From: Phycisphaerae bacterium
GTDB taxonomy: Bacteria; Planctomycetota; Phycisphaerae; Tepidisphaerales; Tepidisphaeraceae
Direction of reading: 5' to 3'
Assembly (NCBI GenBank): GCA_026004655.1
Contig: BPJO01000003.1
Location: 186,254 to 250,253 of the forward strand
Length of the DNA: 64,000 bases
This document shows, piece by piece, positions 28,966-38,398 of the stretch. Position 1 is the stretch's first letter. Each line of letters starts with the position of its first letter. The translations under genes were made by a program, and so were the position numbers. The notes below the pieces were generated by a model. That model worked only from the letters and a program-made list of their open reading frames with translations. It was not told where the DNA came from and did no database searches.

Positions 28966-31404
28966 TCATTCCCAGGCAGGACTGAGCTGACCCTGCGGGT
29001 TCTTCCAGTAAGGCATCCAAGCCAACATGATTAAACGGATCTTAATATCCGTCTTTCGAGGGTTGATGACGTAGGGTTTGAGTTCAACTGCTGAGGCATC
29101 AAGATCCTGTATTGCAGACCGGATTTCTTCCTCCATCTGCTGCTCTAGGGTTGCGTACTGTTGCAGGTAAGATTCCAGATTTTCTTCCACTCGAGTGACA
29201 TCTGACGACTGTTTTATTGTCCGACCGATCGAGCGTGTCGTCGTGGCGACCCGTCCGATGTTACCCATCGTCATTTTTCGACGACCCAGAAATGCCTGCA
29301 ATAATGATCCAAAAACCTGAAACACTGATGCCCAACGACTCGTGGCAGCTTCGGACTTTTCCCGTTCCAATCGTTGCTGTTCCTTACGGATTTTTTCCTG
29401 TTGGTTCGACAGTCTTGTTTCGTAGCGTTTTTTGATTTTTTCAGCAATCTCATCCCTTTTTCGTGTCAGAATCGGTTCCAGTCGGATACGAAACTCGTGC
29501 TCGGATTCGTCCCATCGGCTGAACTGATCGGTTTGTTCACAATACCATAGTTGCAGCGAATAATTTCGATATATGGAGTCCGCCAGTTGTTTTGACCACA
29601 AGTTGTACTGCTCAACCCGAAAAGCTGCAGCCGGGACAGGACAAAATGTCGCAATTTCGGTCGGATTCTGCTCCAGTTCATCCTCCGGTATGGACAGATC
29701 CGAAGACTTATCCCAGTCCACTGAAACGGGACCTTCCGTCATCGGAGCCACTTTTGCGCAATACCGTTCTACCGTGATACCCGATTTTCGGTCCTGAAAA
29801 AACACGTCGGCTGTACCTAACACATAAGGCACATAGTGTAACGAGGCTTGTTCCGGCTTTTTGCCCCGAACCGGGACCAGGCACTGGCGGATTTGAGGCG
29901 GTAAAATCGGTCGTTCTCCGGAACCGATCAGATCCGACGGGGATTGTGCACGAGATGCAACAGGTTGTGTGGACGTCCCGGACCGGGGTTTATAAGGGTC
30001 CATTAATTGCTTGATCTCATTCCGCCCCATCGGGCCGCGAAGATAAGACATGCACCACCGTGTTTCAAAGATCACTGGTCCGTCCCGATGCACGTTGTTC
30101 ATGAGGAAGATACGGTTTCCCAGTCCGGCAAGGGTTTGTTCCATCCGGGCACGGTCAAACACCTGATGTGCCCCGGCTGCGGCCCCTTCCAGACCTTCCA
30201 GGACGCGTTGTTTGTCGCGTTCGGTCTGCAACCGTCCGATGAACCACGTCCCGCAGTTGGATAATCCCTTGTAATCCAGATCGACGGGGTTCTGTGTCGC
30301 CAGGCAGATGCCCAGACCGAACGCCCGTGCCTGTTTCAACAGGGTCAACAGGGGTTGTTTGGAAGGCGGATTCGATACCGGGGGAAAATATCCGAAAATC
30401 TCGTCCATGTAGAGAATGGCTCGAAGGTTGGTGGTCCCGGTTTGTGTCCGAACCCATCCCAGAATCTGATTCAACAACAACGACACAAAAAACATCCGTT
30501 CGCTGTCTCCCAGATGGGCAATGGATATGATCGCGTGTCGGGGTTTGTTGGATTTGGGGTCATACAGCAAAGAGGCGATATCCAGAACCTCACCTTCCAT
30601 CCAGGTTTGAAAGCCAGGTGAAGCCAGAAGGTTGTTTAGTTTCAACGCCAGCTCAAACCGGTTCTTCTCCGGGTAAAACGATTCCAGGTCCATGACACCG
30701 ATCCGAGTGATCGTTGGGTGTTGGATGTGCTGAATCAGCCAAGCCAAATCCAGGTCTTTCCCCTCCTGCCAGGCCCGGGCAATGATGTTGCTTATGAAAA
30801 TGTGCTCTCGAGACTGAATGGGGTCGGCATCGATTTCCAAAAGCCCCAACAGAGAAGTGGTCGTTGTTGACACTCGTTCACGCAACAACTCTCCGTCTTC
30901 CAGGATAACCGGATCGGGAACGGAAAAGGATTTCAGGATGGACAGTCCGATACCGGCATTGGAACCGGGAGTATAAATCCGAAAATCGGCCGAGTCGCGA
31001 AGCTTTTGGATTCGTTCCGGGGACTGATCCCATTCGCGCAGTCCCTCGGACCATTTCTGGGCCTGCTGGCGGGCAAACTCGTCGGAGTCCAATCCTTTTT
31101 TACGGGCATCTTCCTGATTGATCCATGGACGAAAGTCCTCAGCCCTCAGCTGCGGGAATGTTAACAATAGGTTGGATAGATCTCCTTTGGGATCAATGAT
31201 GATGGCAGGGATCCCGTCTAATGCTGCCTCTTCCAGAAGTGCCATGCACAAACCGGTTTTACCGCTTCCGGTCATTCCGACACATACCGCGTGGGTCAGC
31301 AGGTCCTTACTCGGATAATCGATCCGGGTTGATAACCGGGTTCGTTTGGCTAGATCGAAGACCCGTCCGAGGTAAAACCGATCTTTATTTTCTTCAGGAA
31401 TCAT
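28966..31404 (-). CDS. HerA/DUF87-type ATPase with C-terminal coiled coils
   Basis: 812-residue P-loop ATPase of the HerA-FtsK superfamily. Walker A is GMTGSGKT (43-50), preceded by strand HAVCV. It is followed by IIIDPKGDLSNLL, Walker B AILYMDEI (329-336), and a sensor strand CLATQNPVDLDYKGLSN. A linker with basic and proline-rich residues leads to a second domain of unknown fold. Coiled-coil stretches follow near 640-690 (KIKKRYETRLSNQQEKIR) and 745-785, with a short hydrophobic turn between. HerA-type pumps move DNA, usually with the nuclease NurA, but no nuclease lies next to it. It sits between hisG and the Sua5 gene, so its role is open. Confidence 0.8.
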   Translation of the reverse strand: MIPEENKDRFYLGRVFDLAKRTRLSTRIDYPSKDLLTHAVCVGMTGSGKTGLCMALLEEAALDGIPAIIIDPKGDLSNLLLTFPQLRAEDFRPWINQEDARKKGLDSDEFARQQAQKWSEGLREWDQSPERIQKLRDSADFRIYTPGSNAGIGLSILKSFSVPDPVILEDGELLRERVSTTTTSLLGLLEIDADPIQSREHIFISNIIARAWQEGKDLDLAWLIQHIQHPTITRIGVMDLESFYPEKNRFELALKLNNLLASPGFQTWMEGEVLDIASLLYDPKSNKPRHAIISIAHLGDSERMFFVSLLLNQILGWVRTQTGTTNLRAILYMDEIFGYFPPVSNPPSKQPLLTLLKQARAFGLGICLATQNPVDLDYKGLSNCGTWFIGRLQTERDKQRVLEGLEGAAAGAHQVFDRARMEQTLAGLGNRIFLMNNVHRDGPVIFETRWCMSYLRGPMGRNEIKQLMDPYKPRSGTSTQPVASRAQSPSDLIGSGERPILPPQIRQCLVPVRGKKPEQASLHYVPYVLGTADVFFQDRKSGITVERYCAKVAPMTEGPVSVDWDKSSDLSIPEDELEQNPTEIATFCPVPAAAFRVEQYNLWSKQLADSIYRNYSLQLWYCEQTDQFSRWDESEHEFRIRLEPILTRKRDEIAEKIKKRYETRLSNQQEKIRKEQQRLEREKSEAATSRWASVFQVFGSLLQAFLGRRKMTMGNIGRVATTTRSIGRTIKQSSDVTRVEENLESYLQQYATLEQQMEEEIRSAIQDLDASAVELKPYVINPRKTDIKIRLIMLAWMPYWKNPQGQLSPAWE

Positions 31405-31427
31405 CTGTTATCGGCTCCCGATTTTCA

Positions 31428-32373
31428 CTACCGACCCAAGGGTCGAGTTGCCCGAAGGATTCTGTCTCGCACGGCATGCCATTCCGGGGTATCCGGCGGG
31501 AGTTCAATAAAAATAGCTCTTAGATTCTGCTGATCCAGAAGACGTAAACGGGCATACAGCTGACGCGCGTAAGCGTCTGCATCAAGGGTAATTGGTAAAA
31601 TGGCAGCATCGGTCGGGTCTATTTTTTCCCGGTCATGAGGTTCGAAACGATACGCCGGCGTCTTTGGCGCATAATGGATCATCTGCTGCCCGGGTGATAC
31701 CGCGGACTCTGATTCGCTGACCGTCTGACCGGTTGCCAGGTAAACCGGTGTTTCGATCACTTCTTCGATCATGGCTGCGGTGATGGCGCCTGGCCGAAGC
31801 AACGTCGGCAAGTCGGTGGTCAGATCCAAAACGGTTGATTCAATCCCGACCCTACAAGGTCCGCCGTCGAGGATCATCGCCACGGCCATTCCGAGTTCTT
31901 CCCGCACATGTTCAGCCCGTTGTCGGTGAAATACGGTTCGATCGGTTGGCACTCGGAGCCGCCAGGGGTTTTCCAAACCGGTTGATCAGTTCCAGCGCGA
32001 TCGGATGATCCGGAGCACGCAGACCTACCGTGTTGCGTCCGGCCGTCACAATGTCGGGAATTTTTGGAGTTTTGGGCAAAATAAACGTCAAGGGTCCTGG
32101 CCAGAACGCTTTGGACAGTAGTTCGGCCCGTTCCGACCAACCAACGGTGTATCGTTGCGCCATCCGGGCGTGGTTGACATGAACGATCAACGGATTGGTG
32201 GGCGGTCGTCCCTTGGCCTGGAAAATTTTAGACACGGCATGAACGCTGGTGGCGTCGGCGCCTAGTCCGTAGACGGTCTCCGTGGGAAATGCCACCAACT
32301 CACCGGACTGTAAAAACTCCACCGCTCTGGAAAGGTCCGAAGAATCCAAATACAACTCCTTTTCTTCCAACAT
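31428..32373 (-). CDS. Threonylcarbamoyl-AMP synthase (Sua5/TsaC), one apparent frameshift
   Basis: Makes threonylcarbamoyl-AMP for the t6A modification of ANN-decoding tRNAs. The YrdC domain has VAFPTETVYGLGADA, KGRPPTNPL and PLAAPSANRSNRISPTT, and the C-terminal Sua5 domain has the linker SPGQQMIHYAPKTPAYRF. The frame breaks in CCC at 31916-31918. Removing one base joins SPTTAEHVREELG and gives 315 codons (314 residues), the normal Sua5 length. I start at the ATG at 32373 (MLEEKELYL), one base after the stop of the upstream small gene; the frame extends further to 32415 by overlap only. Confidence 0.9.
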
Positions 32374-32374
32374 T

Positions 32375-32677
32375 TTACAACGATCCGTCCTCTTGTCCTT
32401 CCGGACCAAACTCATGTCTTAACCAGTCCAGTGCTTTAGCCTGGTCCGAGCAGACAAGAAACACCTCTTGTACCGTCCCCGTACTGGTGTATAGGCATTT
32501 GATGCCGCTTTCTGTCGGATATTGGATCTTGAATACCGAGGGGGTCTTTCCCCGCCTGACTTTGATACGTCCGGGAACGATTCGCGTTACGTATCGACAA
32601 CGGGAGATGATCCGATTCAGGACAGCATCCAGTCCCGAGATTCGTCCGTGCTGACGTTTGATCCTCCCGAACTTCAT
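32375..32677 (-). CDS. Small protein resembling DUF2103
   Basis: 100-residue basic protein. MKFGRIKRQHGRISGLDAVL and then a VTPGRI-like strand (IVPGRIKVRRG), a TESGIKCLYTSTG stretch and GTVQEVFLVC match the pattern of the DUF2103 family of predicted metal-binding proteins as I remember it. That assignment needs a profile search. Its stop lies one base before the Sua5 ATG, so the two form a tight operon, possibly linking it to tRNA modification or RNA binding. The overlap with the longer Sua5 reading frame is only with that gene's unlikely upstream extension. Confidence 0.6.
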   Translation of the reverse strand: MKFGRIKRQHGRISGLDAVLNRIISRCRYVTRIVPGRIKVRRGKTPSVFKIQYPTESGIKCLYTSTGTVQEVFLVCSDQAKALDWLRHEFGPEGQEDGSL

Positions 32678-32788
32678 ATCAACAGAATACCAATTCGATC
32701 ATTTGACGAACACTGTTTTGTTGGACTTGAGTTTTATGAACTCTTGAGTCTACTGTTAGCGAGTATTCCTAAATCAGAAAGGACTGAT

Positions 32789-33244
32789 ATGTCATTGCGT
32801 GTCGGCGATCCCGCCCCCGATTTCGAGCTAATGGATCAGAACAAAAATCTGGTCAAACTTTCGGATCTCCGTGGGAAAAAAGTCGTTTTGCTTTTTTATC
32901 CGATGGACTTTTCACCCGTTTGCACGACCGAGCATTGCACGTTCGGACCTGGACTGTCCAAAATCGCTTCGGATCCGAATACCGTTGTGTTCGGAGTAAG
33001 CTGCGATTCCCCGTTTAGTCATGAAGCGTATAAAAAGCAGTACAATATTCCGTACGACCTGTTAAGCGATCCGACACGACGGATGGTACAAGCATACGGA
33101 ATGTATGCCGGTCTAGAACCCTACAATTGTTCGAAACGGGGTACCGTGGTGATCGACCCGCAAGGCAAAATCGCTCACTATGAAGAAGTCCCCATGCGTG
33201 AACCCCGAAGTCTGGAATCCGTATCGGCAGCAGCTTCCAAATGA
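32789..33244 (+). CDS. Peroxiredoxin (AhpC/TSA, AhpE/Bcp type)
   Basis: Thiol peroxidase of 151 residues. MSLRVGDPAPDFEL begins the thioredoxin fold. The peroxidatic cysteine is in PMDFSPVCTTEHCTF, where the usual PxxxTxxC pattern appears as FSPVC-T with a second cysteine four residues on. Downstream come CDSPFSHEAYKKQY and RGTVVIDPQGKI. AGAAAGGA precedes the ATG at 32789 with good spacing, so the long upstream extension of the frame (to 32522) is not used. Reduces peroxides in the cytosol; the reductant is unknown. Divergent from the DUF2103-like gene. Confidence 0.9.
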   Translation: MSLRVGDPAPDFELMDQNKNLVKLSDLRGKKVVLLFYPMDFSPVCTTEHCTFGPGLSKIASDPNTVVFGVSCDSPFSHEAYKKQYNIPYDLLSDPTRRMVQAYGMYAGLEPYNCSKRGTVVIDPQGKIAHYEEVPMREPRSLESVSAAASK

Positions 33245-33324
33245 TCGATCGATGATATTTTCCTATGTTCCCTGCCGGAATTGTGGGGAATACGGTTGAC
33301 AAATCATCGGAAAGCAGGATTTGA

Positions 33325-33889
33325 ATGTTGGTGTCTTTGTTGGATGCCTGGTATTGGTTGGCCTTGGCGGGATGGTTTGCATGCGTCTTGAGTAGTGCGA
33401 TTATTCCGCCGGTCGTGTTCAGGGTTATTCAGGAAGCCGATCCGACTCTCCCTCGCGTTTTGTCCGTTAACCTGAACAACCAACACAGCACCCTTCTCGC
33501 GGGGGACGTAGTTCGGGGGATCCTGTCGGTCTTTTTCGGGCTGCAAATCGTTTGTTGCGCCACATTTTTGCCGGCGTTGATAAGCAAATGGTTTTTGATC
33601 GATCTGTCAGGACAAAGGATCGTTTTCCCCGATTATGATTTCAGCCCTGTACCTGTTTGCAACCGCTTTTATGATATATGGACGATGGGTGGTCTGGCCC
33701 AAGGTTTTGAAGCACCGCACGAATTACCTTGAACAAGCAGACAATCCCGATATCGCCAACGCTGAACTGGATCTGTTCGACCGATATTCCGGCCAATTGT
33801 ACAGTGTGGTTCGCAACCTTTTGTTTGCCACCATCGGGATGTTGATTTTCAGCGCGGCTTTGCGACCGGCTTCAATCCCCTTGATCTAA
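33325..33889 (+). CDS. DUF4149-like membrane protein, one apparent frameshift
   Basis: Integral membrane protein with four hydrophobic segments: near 4-30, 62-88, then MISALYLFATAFMIYG and LLFATIGMLIFSAAL at the end. The frame breaks in CCCC at 33627-33630. Deleting one C joins RIVFPIMISALYLF and gives 188 codons. The arrangement resembles the DUF4149 (TMEM205-like) family, a resemblance from memory only. Its stop is two bases from the nth start, so the two genes share an mRNA. No function can be given. Confidence 0.65.
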
Positions 33890-33891
33890 GT

Positions 33892-34587
33892 ATGTCTCGT
33901 TTGAATCGAAAAACCCTCGAAACTCGCCGATCCCGTGTCCGAGCCATCCTGCCGATTCTCAAGACGACCTATCCTCAAGCGCGATGCTCATTGAATTACA
34001 CCACACCATTTGAACTGCTGGTAGCCACCATCCTATCCGCGCAGTGTACGGATGACCGCGTTAACTTAGTCACCCGAGATCTTTTCAGAAAATACCGTAC
34101 CCCCTTGGATTATGCCCGTGTATCGCAGGAAGAACTCGAGCGTGACATCCAGTCCACCGGTTTTTACCGAAACAAAGCCAAATCGATCCGCGCCATGGCT
34201 CGGTCGATTGTAGATCTATACAACGGGCAAGTCCCCCAGACCATGGAGCATCTGACCGCCCTTGCCGGGGTGGGTCGTAAAACCGCTAACGTCGTTTTGG
34301 GCAATGCGTTCGGCAAAAACATCGGTATCACAGTGGATACGCATGTCACCCGTCTTTCAAACCGATTGGGACTAACGACCCATTCGGATCCGGTCAAGAT
34401 CGAACAAGACCTGATGCAGATCGTTCCGCAGGAAGACTGGACACTCTGGTCGCACCTATTGATTCATCACGGTCGAACGGTCTGCAAAGCCCTCAAGCCC
34501 CGGTGTATGGAGTGTCCGATACTCGATTTTTGTCCGCACGGTCCGAAAGTTTTGAAAAAACTCCGATCCGAACGCCCGATTCAGTAA
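33892..34587 (+). CDS. nth: Endonuclease III
   Basis: DNA glycosylase/AP lyase of base excision repair, 231 residues. The helix-hairpin-helix LAGVGRKTANVVLG holds the catalytic Lys130, and Asp149 is in ITVDTHV. The 4Fe-4S cluster has the standard spacing C198-x6-C205-x2-C208-x5-C214. It removes oxidised pyrimidines. The 3' end overlaps the convergent spoIID-like gene by seven bases. Confidence 0.96.
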   Translation: MSRLNRKTLETRRSRVRAILPILKTTYPQARCSLNYTTPFELLVATILSAQCTDDRVNLVTRDLFRKYRTPLDYARVSQEELERDIQSTGFYRNKAKSIRAMARSIVDLYNGQVPQTMEHLTALAGVGRKTANVVLGNAFGKNIGITVDTHVTRLSNRLGLTTHSDPVKIEQDLMQIVPQEDWTLWSHLLIHHGRTVCKALKPRCMECPILDFCPHGPKVLKKLRSERPIQ

Positions 34588-35820
34588 GCCAACAACACTT
34601 TGCTCTGAGGATAGGCTTTGAGGACGATCTGCTCGAAGTTCTCACCCGCCAATGCCCGGGCCTGCATACACCATTGACAGGCACCCACACCGTGACCGAA
34701 TCCGTGTCCGTCCACAATCTGAATGTTGCTCCCCATGTCGATCGTTCTGAAGAAACCGGAAAAGACGGTAACACCTTTCAACGGCGTGGCACCCGGGGTG
34801 TTGATAGCCCAACGGGTCTCCTCTGACGACAACATGTATTGCTGACCATTCATGTCCGTCACCACAAACCGTCGGGGACGACCAAAGGCGTTGGTGGTCG
34901 CCACTTCAAGACCGGAAAGACTCTGCAAAGAGGCGATCGGATGGCGATTCCGGATCCCCCAGTTGCGAAACCGTTGGGTCAGATCCGATTTGGTCACAGT
35001 GACAGGTCCCCAATTGTAACGTGAACTGATGCTGCAGGTCGCGCCATTATATTTTGCGTCCAACGGGGGGATGGTTGTTTCTTTAAAAGCATCGCCTTGA
35101 CTGGCACTGACACCACCACAGCAGGAACTGAAATAGGCTTTGAAAATCTTTTCCTGACCGGTAGTCCCCCAGGCGACGACGACTCCACGGGTCGATTGGA
35201 CGGCTTGATTAGCTTTTTCGGTCTCGGCTGCGATTCCGCCGTAAACTTGGCTGCGTTCATCGGCATGCAGATCAAAATGTCGGTCTTTCGGGCCTGTTTT
35301 GACCTCGTACAAGGCATACGTCCTGGCAATGACGGCTTGGGCACGATAGGCTTCGGGATGCCAGTCCGGAAAAAGTTCCTTGGCTAACACCCCCCTGGAG
35401 ATAGGATTCCACATCCAGGTCATTGACCACATCAAACTCTTCTGCACCTGTTGGTACCAATCGGATCTGTCCTCGGTAAGCGGATCCATTGACCGAAATC
35501 GATCCGTCGGATGTGGGAATGAACTGTGCAACCCCCGTCCCTGCCGGTGTCGTGTTGATGGTCCATCTCTGACCCGTCCACGCCACCCGAACGGTCTGGC
35601 CTGGCAAAGTCCCGAGTTTTATTTGGGTTTTACCCCCCTCGGTAATGAGAACGGGGGGTTCGGCAAAACCCAGGTCCACCTGTTTGACCGAAGTCAACAG
35701 TCGCACCCGCACGATCGGCGCATCCATAATCGATCGGGAAACCGGTCTGGGATAACACGACAGTTGTCCGCTTAGAATCAGGAGTAAAAGGATCCAGCTT
35801 TTCTTCTTGAAAACACTCAT
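34581..35820 (-). CDS. SpoIID/LytB-domain protein, one apparent frameshift
   Basis: Exported cell-wall enzyme related to the SpoIID lytic transglycosylase, which cuts glycan strands. A signal or lipoprotein leader (SWILLLLILSGQLSC, lipobox SGQLSC-like) starts from the ATG at 35820. The domain carries LDVESYLQGVLAKELFPDWH with the catalytic glutamate, AYRAQAVIARTYALYEV, a CCGG pair and GFGHGVGACQWCMQA. The frame breaks in CCCCCC at 35390-35395. Deleting one base restores QGVLAKEL and gives 413 codons (412 residues). The organism need not sporulate: LytB-type homologues occur widely in diderms. Confidence 0.87.
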
Positions 35821-36138
35821 GGCTTCCCTGCCAATTGATCGATTGAGCAAAACCTATCCTGAGTACGGTCTAACTATACCCGTTTGCCCGTACTTCAGGT
35901 TCAAGTTTTATCAGATCGTTCGCGAGATAAAAGGCCCTTACAAGATCGGTATCAGAAACAGATTTTCGGGAATCATCCGAACCTGTCTTTGGAAGGGATT
36001 GTGTGTCTGAAACAGTGGAATGCACTAAAAAAATGGTGTAGTTTGTCGTGCTGGTTCGATATTTGATAATAGGAGTGAAGAAGCTTCATTGAATGAAATG
36101 AAGCGTGGATTGGCGGACCGGGACCGTCGGGAAATCGC
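35821..36138. other. Intergenic region between divergent genes
   Basis: 318 bases separating the SpoIID-like and HEAT-repeat genes. Apart from the promoter-like boxes at 36042-36069, and a short palindromic TTCATTGAATGAAATGAA stretch near 36087-36104, nothing gene-like is seen. Confidence 0.45.
36042..36069 (+). promoter_or_regulatory. Putative promoter of the HEAT-repeat gene
   Basis: TTGTCG at 36042-36047 and GATAAT at 36064-36069, 16 bases apart, about 70 bases before the GTG start. Confidence 0.4.
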
Positions 36139-38388
36139 GTGAAAGATCGTCAAAAGGGATATTTCTTACTACTTACCGCCGTTTTGAATGTCGGAACAGC
36201 GTTCTTATGTGCCCAGGCCGCAACCGAACCTATTCCGACAAGTGACGTGCCCCAGCTGCGAGAATGGTTGCTCGACCCGGATTCGAAACAGGAACAACGC
36301 GACATCGCGGCCCGTCGGTTGCTGGCCCGTCCGGAAGATCAAGCCCGACAAGCGATCCGAGATGCACTGATTGAGGTTTCCCAACCGGGAGCGCAACTTG
36401 CTGCTGCTAAAGCACTTGCGGAAATACCCACGGTTGATCCACGGTTGATCGATCCGTTATTCGCGTTAATGGATGCTTCAAACCGTCGTGAAACCATCGA
36501 CGCCGCCGCCTGGGCGTTGGGTTCGTATAAAAACGACACCGGGGTATTGACCCGATTATTGTCGATGGCCCGGTCCACCACGCTGGACATGACCGTCCGA
36601 TTGGCCGCCATTCGTTCATTGGGTACGTTTGTCGAAAAACGGGTGGCCCGGACCCTGCTGGATTTGATGGACCCCACCGCCCAACCGACCGCGATTAACA
36701 CAGCCTCTCAACAGGCATTGGCGTACATGACCGGGCTTGACCCTGAAACCACGACCCTTTCCGACTGGTCCGCCTGGTGGCAGCAAAATGCAGATAAGTC
36801 GGACCTTCAGTTCAAAGCCGACCTGGTCCTGTCCCGGGCCAACCGTTATGACGCTGCCCGTTTACAGGTGGAAGAACTCCAACGGGAAATGATCACCCTT
36901 TTGGAGGACCAATACCGTAAATCTGCTCCCGACCAGCGTCCCGAGCTTCTGAGCCGGTTTCTACGGGCTTCTCAACCTGCCATCCGGGCTGCCGGGGCAA
37001 GGATTATTGGGAACGCGGTCGTAGCCGGGGAGTTTATTTCTCCGAGCGTGCGCGGGCAACTCCGAGATTTGATCGGTGATTCTCACGCCTTTGTGAGAAA
37101 ACAGGTGGCCCAGACACTCGCCGTCATGAACGACCCTGATGCCATCGTTCCCCTATTGACCCAACTGAATCAGGAACCGGATTCGACGGTCCGAGCCGCC
37201 ATCGCGCAGGCGGTTGCCCCGATCCGGGATCTACGGTCTGTCGAACCGTTGCTTGCTTTGTTGGACGATTCCAGGATTGAAACCGCCCGGGCCGCTGCTG
37301 TGGCGCTGAGCGATCCTGACCTCGGAAAGCAATTACAGTCTTCCAACCCTGCTACCGCTGATCGAGCCGCTCAAAAACTGATGCAGACTCTTTTCGATCG
37401 TACCTCCCCGACCAATGAAACGGACCTACGATCTGATCTGATCCGTGCGGTCGGTGCGATGCGTAGCGCGAGCCAAGGTCAGGCGCTAGCCAGGCTCCTG
37501 AGTTCTCCTGCAGAAGCCCCCAAAGTCCGACGTTCCCTCCTTTGGGCTGCAGGTCAACTCCGATTACCCGAGTTGGCGGACCCTGTCGCCCAGTGCCTCT
37601 CCGACCCCGACCCCGCGGTTCGACTAGCCGCCATCAAGGCACTGGGACAAACCGCCAATTCCTTCAGCCAACACCAACAGCTCACTGAACTGCTTGATCC
37701 CATCGGTGGGGAAAAAACCGAAATCGGCGAAGCCGCCTGGACCGTCCTCAGCGACCTGTTCAAACTCGCCCCGACGAATCAACTCGTTCAATTCGGTGTA
37801 CGATTCAAATCCCCGGACCCGCCTCCCGGGCAAAAACCCAACGAGCAACTGGTCCGCGAAGCGGCGCTGCGACGGATCGTCGTATTGCGTATCCTGCGTG
37901 ACCGGGCAAGAGCGTCGGGAAATGTCAATGATTTAGCCACCTACGAACAACAACTCGGCGACACCGCCATAGAAGCGGGACTTTATGACGAAGCCGTCGC
38001 TTCTCTGCGAAATTCCCTACGCATCGCCGACGAGTTAAAGGACGGTCCTCGTCAGGAGTTTGTCTCCGAATCACTCATCACAGCTTTACTCAGGGCGCGT
38101 CAATTCTCCGAAGCCATCCGGTTCTACGAACAGCAGACCCAAAAAGATCGACGGTTTCAAAAGGCACTGTCGTTCAGGATCCGCAGCGAAGCCGAACGAC
38201 TTTTCGATGAAAGCAGAGACATCGAGGCAGCCCGTCAGCTGATCAGCCTAGCGCTGGCGTCCACCCCGCCTCTGCCCGATATCCAGCAGGATATGCTCCG
38301 GGCGCTGGAACAACGCATCCAGGACCGTCTACGGGAACAGAATCTCAGAGAATTGCCCGACCTTCCGGTGAATGCGTTGGCTAACTGA
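36139..38388 (+). CDS. Exported HEAT/TPR-repeat protein
   Basis: 749-residue repeat protein beginning with GTG at 36139. A signal peptide covers 7-27 (GYFLLLTAVLNVGTAFLCAQ, likely cut AQA). From 60 to about 540 it is made of HEAT-like repeats (AAKALAEIPTVDPRLIDPLF; VRAAIAQAVAPIRDLRSVEPL; VRLAAIKALGQTAN). The last 200 residues look like TPR units (EAGLYDEAVASLRNSLRIADEL; ARQFSEAIRFYEQQTQ). Probably a periplasmic scaffold binding other proteins. It converges on the WecA-like gene with ten bases between stops. Its target is unknown. Confidence 0.85.
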   Translation: MKDRQKGYFLLLTAVLNVGTAFLCAQAATEPIPTSDVPQLREWLLDPDSKQEQRDIAARRLLARPEDQARQAIRDALIEVSQPGAQLAAAKALAEIPTVDPRLIDPLFALMDASNRRETIDAAAWALGSYKNDTGVLTRLLSMARSTTLDMTVRLAAIRSLGTFVEKRVARTLLDLMDPTAQPTAINTASQQALAYMTGLDPETTTLSDWSAWWQQNADKSDLQFKADLVLSRANRYDAARLQVEELQREMITLLEDQYRKSAPDQRPELLSRFLRASQPAIRAAGARIIGNAVVAGEFISPSVRGQLRDLIGDSHAFVRKQVAQTLAVMNDPDAIVPLLTQLNQEPDSTVRAAIAQAVAPIRDLRSVEPLLALLDDSRIETARAAAVALSDPDLGKQLQSSNPATADRAAQKLMQTLFDRTSPTNETDLRSDLIRAVGAMRSASQGQALARLLSSPAEAPKVRRSLLWAAGQLRLPELADPVAQCLSDPDPAVRLAAIKALGQTANSFSQHQQLTELLDPIGGEKTEIGEAAWTVLSDLFKLAPTNQLVQFGVRFKSPDPPPGQKPNEQLVREAALRRIVVLRILRDRARASGNVNDLATYEQQLGDTAIEAGLYDEAVASLRNSLRIADELKDGPRQEFVSESLITALLRARQFSEAIRFYEQQTQKDRRFQKALSFRIRSEAERLFDESRDIEAARQLISLALASTPPLPDIQQDMLRALEQRIQDRLREQNLRELPDLPVNALAN

Positions 38389-38398
38389 ATCGCATCGT

